In this document: positions 14,601 through 20,368 of the stretch, one piece after another
How positions within the stretch are numbered: position 1 is the first letter of the stretch
How the letters are laid out: every line of letters starts with the position of its first letter
Position numbers and translations under genes: made by a program
Notes under the pieces: model-generated
Told to the model about the DNA's origin: nothing
What the model saw: only the letters and a program-made list of their open reading frames with translations
Database searches by the model: none
Assembly (NCBI GenBank): GCA_046155505.1
Contig: JBJXFK010000368.1
Coordinates: forward strand, 1 to 20,447
Reading direction: 5' to 3'
Length of the DNA: 20,447 bases
Origin: JBJXFK01 sp046155505
GTDB lineage: Bacteria; Planctomycetota; Phycisphaerae; UBA1845; Fen-1342

Positions 14601-14771
14601 GATGTGGATGCCAGCGACGCAAACGTGTTTTACTTCTGCTTCCAAGGCCCGCTGACGACATTCCCAAGCGGCAATTTCTGTCGCCGGTTTGATACAAACG
14701 CCGACGCCGATTGCGATCTGGGCGACTTCATGATGCTGCAGGTCAATTTCACGGGTCCGCTGGCACCGTAG
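11691..14771 (+). CDS. secreted multidomain N-acetylmuramoyl-L-alanine amidase (AmiC-type) with golvesin-like insert (1026 aa)
   Basis: Exported protein (signal peptide about 1-23, cleavage after PAFA) predicted to cut the amide bond between MurNAc and the stem peptide of peptidoglycan. The Amidase_3 fold is split. Its first part contains FISAGHGW with H207. The second part contains HVEFHTNAF with H485 and LVELAFHDN with E565, which would bind zinc; E228 in the CEDYGN stretch may be the missing second glutamate. Between them, about 271-401, sits a golvesin-C-like beta-sandwich (FYPVYCFTIHSSN, YRVSHSGGISEIAID, GGDNWVEITNQSS, VADAIRWGGG). A fibronectin type III domain follows (about 614-705), then a Rossmann/GATase-like domain (about 713-957, LLIVNGFDR, LFMSGSDVAFDL). 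A dockerin-like calcium tail ends the protein (FDFDGDGDVDASD at 964-976, DTNADADCDLGD at 1001-1012). Strong ribosome site. Role likely in wall turnover or daughter-cell separation; that is inference. Confidence 0.87.
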   Translation: MRAIRCTLSAAFCLGLSTLPAFAHHGSAEIERQFTAQYSFKDLSVSDERTLDAMKQLVQLAGKIQGEWHQPLFPAETTVDSARWDGRVLHIDLTIPKDVADWKLSCIDLESLSRAFNKPFQYDDRFGGVDFRVRRDGDADYGNIQQFSPLPTSIGDRPDPLHALEIIEPLDRAVEPLIVDRNGPTTSAGRQPTGALSGVTVFISAGHGWTAGSENWFLQRPLLLGMCEDYGNIDQLNYFAAYLFNAGATVVPLRPVGWQPIEIVLDNDDPGVTFTGAWQNGSSSKYFENGVTNSGIVYKFISAAGVESAVARYTPTITQTDFYPVYCFTIHSSNRSLQTYRVSHSGGISEIAIDHRNVGNGWIWLGDYHLNAGGDNWVEITNQSSVAGAIVADAIRWGGGTGDIVRPGPGVISGYPRDEECQRMWGESEWGNNAVGFDSTLWDSPGSADDSDNVGTGARLAAEMNLVPAGGIASERWKRCHVEFHTNAFDTSARGQVSLITNTGSTTNQTSFATIMSNEVDQDMGIIQSDLEHPWFDRAGATLIGAYGAISTPNNGNEFDATLVELAFHDNQQDAEILRSPSTRRSMGRSCAQGVVRFLNSLAGSTVPLAFSPDTPRSVRVEDLATGSVRLTWQAPVSDGARGDAATGYVIYQSSNGYGFGNPIIVGNVTTTDISGIAAGETRYFRIAATNTGGESMPSEVIAIRRKSDGSAANLLIVNGFDRLRRQQNFVQRFTQPPFYANGTTERQVWRLNNSFDYVIEHATSLAALDIGFATTSNEPFGAGSVSLTPYTIIDWIGGNESVEEETLSTAEQTRLTTFMTAGGDLFMSGSDVAFDLINQSGGAAFANNTLRLNYVGNDADSYDVTPTGNGIFAGMAPFDFDPTTGAPYDAFSPDIIGARTGSRAALTYVGGVGGTAAVQYSSGVFNVVTLAFPFETIGDPDVRNDVMARAINYLRTATGPNQFDFDGDGDVDASDANVFYFCFQGPLTTFPSGNFCRRFDTNADADCDLGDFMMLQVNFTGPLAP

Positions 14772-15126
14772 CGCACGCACCTCCGCGCCGCACGGAAACC
14801 TGGAGCACCGCGGCCCTCCGCGGTTCTGTGGGACAGGTTTCCAACCTGTCTCTGTACTGCGGGTTTCCCAGCCCGCACCTGCGAGCGCCGCTCGCCCGCC
14901 GCGCAGGCGAGGCACCCGCCGACCCGATGAATGGTCCGAGGGGTCGCAAGAGGTCGAACAGAGGGAGCTCGGCGGTTTCTGGTAGGCGCGTTCGTTCGAG
15001 GTGGTCAAGTTCGCAGTGCTTTGTAACACTCTCTTGCAATTTGGTAATCGTCCGGCGAACCTTATCTGTCATCACGTCGCGCAGGATGACAGAAGCGGTT
15101 TACCGAACGCCTACGGTGGGTTTGAG
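14772..15126. repeat. convergent intergenic region with palindromic interspersed repeats
   Basis: Spacer between the amidase (+) and the protease operon (-). It holds a hairpin GACAGGTT (14832-14839) / AACCTGTC (14843-14850), then GCGGG (14859-14863) / CCCGC (14872-14876), then GC-rich repeat text to about 14940. On the minus strand a frame from 15075 begins MTDKVRRTITKLQE-like residues and would continue into repeat text; it has no ribosome site. Region 15000-15080 is less GC-rich than its neighbours. I see no well supported gene here. Confidence 0.6.
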
Positions 15127-16308
15127 TTACCGCGGTGCGACGTCAGCCGGTTCGCTCGTCGGCTGCGAGTCGGCCGGACCACTCGCGGGTTGCGATGCCG
15201 GCGGACGAAGAGACGCGCGCGTGACGAGTTTGATCTCGGCGGCGAACGTTTCGCGATCGCGCCGCCACGAAACGTTCACGGTATCGCCCGCGGCGTGTTT
15301 TGCGATCGCGCGGCGGAAGTGAATCAGCCGTGTCGTGGGTTCGCCATCGACCGAAAGCAACACGTCGCCATAACGCATACCGGCGTCGAGCGCCGGGCCG
15401 AGCGGGTCGAGCGTGACGAGGCAGCCGTCGGTCGGAATGGTCAGCTTCGGCTTGTCCTCGGGCGTGGAGGCGGGCGTGTCGATGCCCTCGACCGGGTCGC
15501 GCGTTTCGAGAAAAATCCCCATCAAACCGCGTTCGAGCGACTCGCCCTTCTGCAAACGCGGCAGGCGGCGATTCACCTGCTCGTTGCTGATGGCGAAGCC
15601 GATGCCAGAGTCGTACCAATCGACGCCGGCGGCTTCGTCCTCGCTTGCGCCGAGCGGCACGACGATGCCCAGCACGCGGCCGTCGAGATCGAACAGCGGG
15701 CCGCCGTAGTTGGCGGGCGAAGTCTTGGCATCGGTTTGCAGCGCGACGCCATTCATGCGATCGCGAGCGCTCAGCACGCCCAGCGAGACGGCGGGAGCAC
15801 TGCTCGAAAAGCCGAAGCCGGCGACGAGCACACGCTGTCCGACGCGCAGTTCGCTTGATGCCGCGAATTGCGGGATAGGCAGGTCGGTCGCGTCGACCTT
15901 GAGCAGCGCGAGACGGTTCGGGTGATCGCGGGCGACGAGTTTGGCGACCAGGCGGCGACCGTCATGCAGCGTGACAGTGATGATCGACGGATCACGCAGG
16001 AAGTTGAAACTGCTGGTGACGATCCAGCCGTCGCTGGTCCAGATGACGCCAGTGGTCGGGCCGTCGGCCTGCCGAAAGCCGGCGGTGGGAGGCTGACCCT
16101 CGCTTGCGACGGGCTGCGCACCGCCGACGGTGTCGATGCGAACGATCGCGGGCGATGCGATGCGAATGGCGTCCTGGACGACCGAGCGAAGCTCGCTTGC
16201 CGAGACATCCGCAGGTTGGGCGAGGGCGGCGGCGAGGAATGCAGAATGCAGAATGAAGAATGCAGAAAGTTGCCGCGCCGGCAGCGTGGCACCGGTGATT
16301 CGAGACAT
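15127..16308 (-). CDS. HtrA/DegP-like PDZ protein with all three catalytic residues lost (393 aa)
   Basis: Secreted S1C-fold protein. The signal peptide is residues 1-30 (basic MSRITG..PAR, hydrophobic 14-30, cleavage after ALA). Residues 60-240 follow the HtrA trypsin fold closely, with GWIVTSS (94-100), LALLKVDA, VLVAGFGF, SLGVLSARDR, and GGPLFDLDGRVLGI (202-215). Compared with the active homologue two genes upstream (FHVV, GGDVA, GNSGG), catalytic His is F101, catalytic Asp is R132 and catalytic Ser is Y201 (in ANYGGPL). It cannot use the standard mechanism. A PDZ domain (about 258-365, GLMGIFLE, DAGMRYGDVLLSVDGEP) is intact, and the tail is proline/serine-rich (369-390). I chose the ATG at 16308 because it gives the correct signal peptide; upstream GTG 16380 and ATG 16365 lie in repeat DNA. 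It follows the other pseudoprotease by 98 nt. Confidence 0.85.
   Translation of the reverse strand: MSRITGATLPARQLSAFFILHSAFLAAALAQPADVSASELRSVVQDAIRIASPAIVRIDTVGGAQPVASEGQPPTAGFRQADGPTTGVIWTSDGWIVTSSFNFLRDPSIITVTLHDGRRLVAKLVARDHPNRLALLKVDATDLPIPQFAASSELRVGQRVLVAGFGFSSSAPAVSLGVLSARDRMNGVALQTDAKTSPANYGGPLFDLDGRVLGIVVPLGASEDEAAGVDWYDSGIGFAISNEQVNRRLPRLQKGESLERGLMGIFLETRDPVEGIDTPASTPEDKPKLTIPTDGCLVTLDPLGPALDAGMRYGDVLLSVDGEPTTRLIHFRRAIAKHAAGDTVNVSWRRDRETFAAEIKLVTRASLRPPASQPASGPADSQPTSEPADVAPR
16237..16268 (-). repeat. heptamer repeat encoding the signal peptide core of the last gene
   Basis: Tandem TCTGCAT-type heptamers on the coding strand (minus), with one variant unit TCTTCAT, occupy residues 14-24 of the 15127-16308 protein (LSAFFILHSAF). 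The reverse of part of this element, 19 identical bases, is at 16351-16369 in opposite orientation, so the two can form a stem with an 83-nt loop. Confidence 0.85.
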
Positions 16309-16343
16309 ACAAACGTCGACCACGTGTGTTTGAACCGGGCGGC

Positions 16344-16378
16344 TTCTGCATTCTGCATTCTTCATTCTGAATTCTTCC
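16344..16378 (+). repeat. inverted copy of the heptamer repeat, between the two pseudoprotease genes
   Basis: TTCTGCATTCTGCATTC, then a TTCATTCTGAATTC ending. Core of 19 bases at 16351-16369 is the exact reverse complement of 16249-16267. It lies just upstream of the start chosen for the last gene, within the 98-nt gap after the previous stop, and could form a hairpin in the mRNA. Confidence 0.85.
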
Positions 16379-16406
16379 ACAAGCGGTCGCGAACTTACCG
16401 GTTCAG

Positions 16407-17519
16407 TTACCTGGCGTTCTCCGCGCGAATCTCGACGTTTTTCACTTCCTCGCCGCGTTTCACGACCAACACGATTGTCGCCGCTTCCTCGGTGCGATCG
16501 AGTGCAGTGCGGGCGTCGGCACAGGTTTGCACCTCGTTACCGGCGATGCTGAGAATCAGGTCGCCGCTACGAACGGCTGCGAGCGCCGCGGGCGAATCGG
16601 GACGCACGCGCTCGACATACGGCGGCTGCGTGCGCGAGCCGTAGTCGAGCAAGCGAATGCCGAGTTGCAACATGCGCGTGCCGCTGGGCTGCGATGCCGC
16701 GGCGGCTTGCGGGCCATCGGTCGATTCGCCGGCTTGGGCGCGACGCACAAACTCGGCCACCTGCTCGACCGGCATGGCGTAGTTGGCGAGCGTGTTTGTT
16801 CGCGTGCTTTCGACCATCTTGCCGATGACACCGACCAGCCGGCCGTCCACATCGACTAGCGCGCCGCCGGCCGAGCCGGGCGTGGCGATCACGATGTCGG
16901 TCAGCAGCACCTGACCGCTGTACGGGAAATCCTGGGCCTTGCGTCGCGCGGCCAGCTCGGCCCGCCCGCTCAGCACGCCGACCGCCACCGAGACGGCCTC
17001 CGGCCCCTCGGCGACCTTGAACGGATTGGCGGCGGCGATGACCCAGTCGCCAGGCATCAGATGCTCGCTGCTGCCCATCTCGAAATGCGAGAGTTCCGCC
17101 GCGTCAATTTTCAGCAATGCGAGCTGGCGCTGCGTATCGCGGGCGACGATCGTGGCGGGATAGCGGCGACCGTCGTGCAACACCGCCCGCAGCGACGGGC
17201 TTTCAAGCAGCGACGCAAGCGCGGTGACGATGAACCCGTCATTCGAAACGACGACGCCGCTGCCATAGCCCTGCTGCTTGCCGAACTGCGCTCCGTAGAG
17301 CTTGACTGTGCGTTCCTGTGCGGCGGCGATGGCGGGCTCAAGTGACGGACCCGCCGCGCAAAATGCAGAATGAAGAATGCAGAATGCAGAAACGGCCCAG
17401 CAGCGGAAATTTTGGATTTTGGATTTTGGATTTTGGATTGAAGAGCGCGAACAGGCACGCTTGCGCGACAATCCAAAATCCAAAATCCAAAATCCAAAAT
17501 TGCGGCGTGTGTGGCTCAC
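16407..17519 (-). CDS. HtrA-like PDZ protein with catalytic triad lost and repeat-derived N-terminus (370 aa)
   Basis: Second S1C-fold pseudoprotease. Aligning it with the active homologue upstream (FHVV, GGDVA, GNSGG), the catalytic His position is A102 (GFIVTALASLL), the Asp position is Q132 (TQRQLALLKID) and the Ser position is A217 (TPGSAGGALVD), so it cannot use the standard mechanism. The trypsin fold runs from about 72 to 265, followed by a PDZ domain (about 285-365, PPYVERVRPDSPAALAAV, SGDLILSIAG). The GTG at 17519 overlaps the stop of the active protease gene by 4 nt. Residues about 7-53 are encoded by repeat DNA: FWILDFG and KSKIQN stretches from a heptamer palindrome, then SAFCILHSAFC from a TCTGCAT array. 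That array supplies the hydrophobic core of the export signal (residues 42-57); cleavage is probably around residue 57-66. An internal start further in is possible. Confidence 0.82.
   Translation of the reverse strand: MSHTRRNFGFWILDFGLSRKRACSRSSIQNPKSKIQNFRCWAVSAFCILHSAFCAAGPSLEPAIAAAQERTVKLYGAQFGKQQGYGSGVVVSNDGFIVTALASLLESPSLRAVLHDGRRYPATIVARDTQRQLALLKIDAAELSHFEMGSSEHLMPGDWVIAAANPFKVAEGPEAVSVAVGVLSGRAELAARRKAQDFPYSGQVLLTDIVIATPGSAGGALVDVDGRLVGVIGKMVESTRTNTLANYAMPVEQVAEFVRRAQAGESTDGPQAAAASQPSGTRMLQLGIRLLDYGSRTQPPYVERVRPDSPAALAAVRSGDLILSIAGNEVQTCADARTALDRTEEAATIVLVVKRGEEVKNVEIRAENAR
17360..17391 (-). repeat. heptamer TCTGCAT repeat in the pseudoprotease N-terminus
   Basis: Coding-strand heptamers, read as SAFCILHSAFC (residues 44-54). 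Contains the same 19-base core as the copy at 16249-16267, in the same orientation relative to transcription. Confidence 0.85.
17408..17501. repeat. 33-bp perfect inverted repeat of TTTTGGA heptamers, inside the coding region
   Basis: The left arm (17408-17440) is four TTTTGGA units with short flanks; the right arm (17469-17501) is its exact reverse complement; loop 28 nt. The 33-bp AT-rich stem is far outside local composition (both sides are GC-rich). It lies within the first 40 codons of the pseudoprotease, where it reads FWILDFG on one arm and QNPKSKIQN on the other. Confidence 0.95.
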
Positions 17520-19183
17520 TTGCCGCCCCCGGTGCTAGTGGGTCGGCTTGTGCCGCTCGGCTGCGATGTCGACGCGATGACCTTGGAGATTTCAAGGGTG
17601 AGCTCGTCATTCTCGCCTGCGGTCCGTTGCCACCTCATCGGCAAGCGCGCGCCATCCACCTCGCGCCACTCGAGCGGCCGCCACGATGCCGACTCGCGTG
17701 CCTCATCATCCACCGCCGATGCGGCGAGCAGGTCGCCGCTGTCTTCGGCGAATTTCCAGCGCAATCGCGGGCCGGCTTCGGCCTTGTGCTGCACGACGCC
17801 GACAATGCGGCCATCGATCTCGTCTCCGCCGACCAAGTCCCACCCGACGCCGATCTCGCGCACGCCGGCGCACGCCGCGACGAGTCGGGCGAGGTCGGCG
17901 GTGGTCGCTTTGTGTGCATCGCCGGACGTGGTTTGTCCGGTGGCCGGCTCTTTGCCGTCGAACATTGTCACATCGACGATGCCCGCGCGATCGACGCTGG
18001 CGGAGAACGGGAACACCGCTTCGCCGCGAATCGACTTGGCGCGGACGATGCCCGAGATGGAAACCTTGGTCGCATCGGCCAACGCCGACGTGCCGCGCGA
18101 CGCGTCGAGTCGCTTCCACGCCGCCCGCACCTGCTCTAAATTCAATTCGACATCTGGCAGAAAGACGAACGGCGCCTTGATCGCCAATCGCTCGGTTCGC
18201 GCTCTGCCGCGCAGTTCGCGGCCGTCGCGGCGATAGACAATTTCGACCGGCCAATCCGCCGGCAGCAGTGCGACGGCGTTGTTGAACTCGTTCGACGTGC
18301 GCACACGGCGGCCATGCACCGAGATAATCGCATCGCCGAGTTGCACGCCGGCCTGTTCGGCGGGCGAAATGTCCTGAATCGCCGAGACGATCAGCTCGCT
18401 TTCGTTTTGCTGCACCGTCGCGCCAAGCGTGCCGTGCTCGACCAATCGTCCGCTGCGTAGGCCGGGCATGAACCGCTTGATTTGGTTGATCGTGATCGCG
18501 TAGCCGAGGCCGACGTTCACGCGGCCGCGCTCCTCGGCTGAGATGCGCCCGTTGATGCCGACGACGCGGCCATCAAGATCGAACAGCGGCCCGCCGGAAT
18601 TGCCGGGGTTGATCGAGGTGGAAACCTGAATGCAATCGGCATATTCAAGGATGTTGTTCTGCCCTTCCTGGTAGCGGTGCAGCCCGCTGATTACGCCGAG
18701 CGTGACGGTGGGCGAATAATCTTCGGCGAGCAGAAACGGATTGCCCATCGCCGCGACCCATTGGCCGACGCGCAACTGATCCGAATCGGCGAGCGGCGCG
18801 AACTCGAACGGCTCGCGGCCTTCGAGCTTGAACATCGCCACGTCGCCGCCGGGATCGATGCCGAGCAGGCGCAGCGGGTAGAGCTTGCCGTCGCTGAGAC
18901 CGCCGACGCCGCGCCGCGCTTCGACGAATTCCTGCACGACGTGGAAATTGGTGAGGCCGTAGCCATCGGGTGAAATGATGACGCCGGTGCCGCCGCCGCG
19001 ACGGTCGGGATTGGCGAAGATGCAGACGGTCGACTTGGCGGCTTTGGCGAAAACTTCGGTGCGGCGGGCTTCGTCGGCGGCGACTTTGGCGCGGGCGAGG
19101 GCGAGATCGAGTTGGTCGGCGCGAGCGTCCAATCCGGCAAACGCCGAAAGTAAGACGGCGAAGATTGCGAGTAGCGACTTCAA
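17516..19183 (-). CDS. active HtrA/DegP-like serine protease with PDZ domain (555 aa)
   Basis: Periplasmic or extracellular trypsin-fold protease, homologous to DegP/HtrA. The signal peptide is short (residues 1-22, cleavage after DARA) and a coiled-looking segment (23-45) follows. Triad residues are all present: H81 in LTNFHVV, D114 in PGGDVAMFKL, S196 in INPGNSGGPLFDLDGRVVGI. A PDZ domain (about 248-330, DISPAEQAGVQLGDAIISVHGRRV) follows. The extra 225-residue C-terminal part (about 335-555) is beta-rich, ends in a serine/threonine-proline tail, and has no domain I can name; it is longer than in most HtrA proteins. The start is TTG at 19183, overlapping the TGA of the NPCBM gene by 4 nt (TTGA), with GAGG 8 nt upstream; the 50 extra in-frame residues upstream would be arginine-rich and not signal-like. 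Confidence 0.88.
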   Translation of the reverse strand: MKSLLAIFAVLLSAFAGLDARADQLDLALARAKVAADEARRTEVFAKAAKSTVCIFANPDRRGGGTGVIISPDGYGLTNFHVVQEFVEARRGVGGLSDGKLYPLRLLGIDPGGDVAMFKLEGREPFEFAPLADSDQLRVGQWVAAMGNPFLLAEDYSPTVTLGVISGLHRYQEGQNNILEYADCIQVSTSINPGNSGGPLFDLDGRVVGINGRISAEERGRVNVGLGYAITINQIKRFMPGLRSGRLVEHGTLGATVQQNESELIVSAIQDISPAEQAGVQLGDAIISVHGRRVRTSNEFNNAVALLPADWPVEIVYRRDGRELRGRARTERLAIKAPFVFLPDVELNLEQVRAAWKRLDASRGTSALADATKVSISGIVRAKSIRGEAVFPFSASVDRAGIVDVTMFDGKEPATGQTTSGDAHKATTADLARLVAACAGVREIGVGWDLVGGDEIDGRIVGVVQHKAEAGPRLRWKFAEDSGDLLAASAVDDEARESASWRPLEWREVDGARLPMRWQRTAGENDELTLEISKVIASTSQPSGTSRPTSTGGGK

Positions 19184-20340
19184 CGAATCAACCTCGCAAA
19201 CGCCCACGCGACGTGATCGGCGATGTCCAGATCTTCGCCGCGATCGACCAGCAGCACCAGCGTATCGACATTCGACACGTCGATGGTCACCTCGCGCGGC
19301 CCCTCGCCGCCGCGAAGCTGTTTTTCGCTCCATAGCGTGCGTCCGTCGCCGTTGATGGCGACAATCGCATTCCCGCGTCCGCCGGTCTCGTCGAGGATGC
19401 CGACTGTTGCGGCGAATTGCCGATATTCGCCGCCGATGCGGAAAATCATGAACGAGCGGCTGCGCATGCAGATGCCCTTGGCGAACTCGCGCCCGCCGAC
19501 GACGATCGGGCCGCCGCCGAGCGACTCATCGAACGCCGGCTCAAACTTTGAAGAGAACAGCGGCTCGAACTGATACTCGACCGGCTTGAGATCGCTCAGG
19601 AATTGCAGGCGATCGCTGCGCACCTCGATGCGTTCGATCTGCGACCACGCGATTGCCAGTTGCTCGAACACGCCGGAACTGAGCGTCACGCTGTCGTCGT
19701 CGCCGCCGGTGATGCGTCCAGCGAATCGTTGCCCGTCGCTCGTGCGAACGACGGTTGTCGCGCCGCGTGCGACATTCTTGTGGACGAAGACGCCTGCGAT
19801 CTGCTTCCACGGCAGCTCGCGTTGCTGCCCCTTGAAGCTGAACAGCACGCGCGTTGCGTCGATGTCTTTGATCGCGCCGTCGAGCGCGAGCGCCTTGGCC
19901 GAGCCGGCGACGATTACGCCGTCGGCATCGGTCGGCGGCGTGGCCAGCCAGCGTGCGAGATCCTCTTTCGCGGTTTCGGGCGGCGCGGTCGAGACGATGG
20001 AGCGAATGTTGGAGAGCGCGACGCGACCGCTCGTAGCGCTACCCGTGGAAACGCGCAGGTCGCCGTCTTGGTTGCCCACGATGCTGCCGAGAAAATTGCT
20101 GCCGTCCGCGAGCGAGAATCGCAGCGGCGGCCGCTGCGAAGGTCGTGATGTACCTGCCGCGCTGGGTGCGACGTCGACCGCCCGCACTTCGAGAATTTCA
20201 TTCCAGGCGAGCGCGCGTTCGCCGTCGGCGGTTGCGATGGTCAGCTCGGGCGCGACGCGGACAAGCTTGCCGGAGAGCACGGTGCCGTCGAGGCCGACAA
20301 TCCGGAGGTCAAGCGCGAGGACGGGGGAAACCACCAGCAA
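19180..20340 (-). CDS. secreted NPCBM-domain protein (at least 386 aa, start uncertain)
   Basis: First gene of the protease operon seen here. The N-terminus is a signal peptide; the hydrophobic stretch extends upstream of the TTG at 20340 (AFTCSFLLLVVSPVLA), and the frame stays open through an interspersed repeat to the window edge without ATG or GTG, so a CTG at 20364 or a start beyond the window may be the real one. Residues 14-245 contain three or four degenerate repeats of about 45 residues, each 'DG..f.G.i...d.d.v.l....g...i.w..I..I.v' (for example DGQRFAGRITG then WSQIERIEV), resembling small beta-barrels. Residues about 252-386 form an NPCBM-like carbohydrate-binding domain: FAKGICMRSRSFMIFRIGGE (286-305), FAATVGILDETGGRGNAIVA and VTIDVSNVDTLVLLVDRGED. 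It overlaps the active protease gene and probably binds envelope glycans. Confidence 0.85.
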   Translation of the reverse strand: MLVVSPVLALDLRIVGLDGTVLSGKLVRVAPELTIATADGERALAWNEILEVRAVDVAPSAAGTSRPSQRPPLRFSLADGSNFLGSIVGNQDGDLRVSTGSATSGRVALSNIRSIVSTAPPETAKEDLARWLATPPTDADGVIVAGSAKALALDGAIKDIDATRVLFSFKGQQRELPWKQIAGVFVHKNVARGATTVVRTSDGQRFAGRITGGDDDSVTLSSGVFEQLAIAWSQIERIEVRSDRLQFLSDLKPVEYQFEPLFSSKFEPAFDESLGGGPIVVGGREFAKGICMRSRSFMIFRIGGEYRQFAATVGILDETGGRGNAIVAINGDGRTLWSEKQLRGGEGPREVTIDVSNVDTLVLLVDRGEDLDIADHVAWAFARLIR

Positions 20341-20368
20341 AAGGAAAGAACAGGTGAATGCCAGAACG

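Noticed and set aside
13821..15029. 402-residue minus-strand frame opposite the amidase gene
   Set aside because: Antisense shadow in GC-rich DNA; the plus strand carries clear domains and a signal peptide, and this frame has none.
14749..15075. Small minus-strand gene of 108 codons
   Set aside because: No ribosome site; its second half is translated interspersed repeat. The first 50 codons could be real, but nothing supports it.
16309..16380. Upstream GTG start for the last gene
   Set aside because: Lies in the inverted heptamer copy and would put 24 charged residues before the signal peptide; kept as a less likely alternative.
15001..16644. Plus-strand frames of 258-285 residues opposite the pseudoproteases
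   Set aside because: Shadows; contain translated repeat text (ECRMQNEECRKL) and lack signals.
17408..17501. CRISPR-like array
   Set aside because: Heptamers are contiguous with no spacers and the two halves are inverted, not directly repeated.
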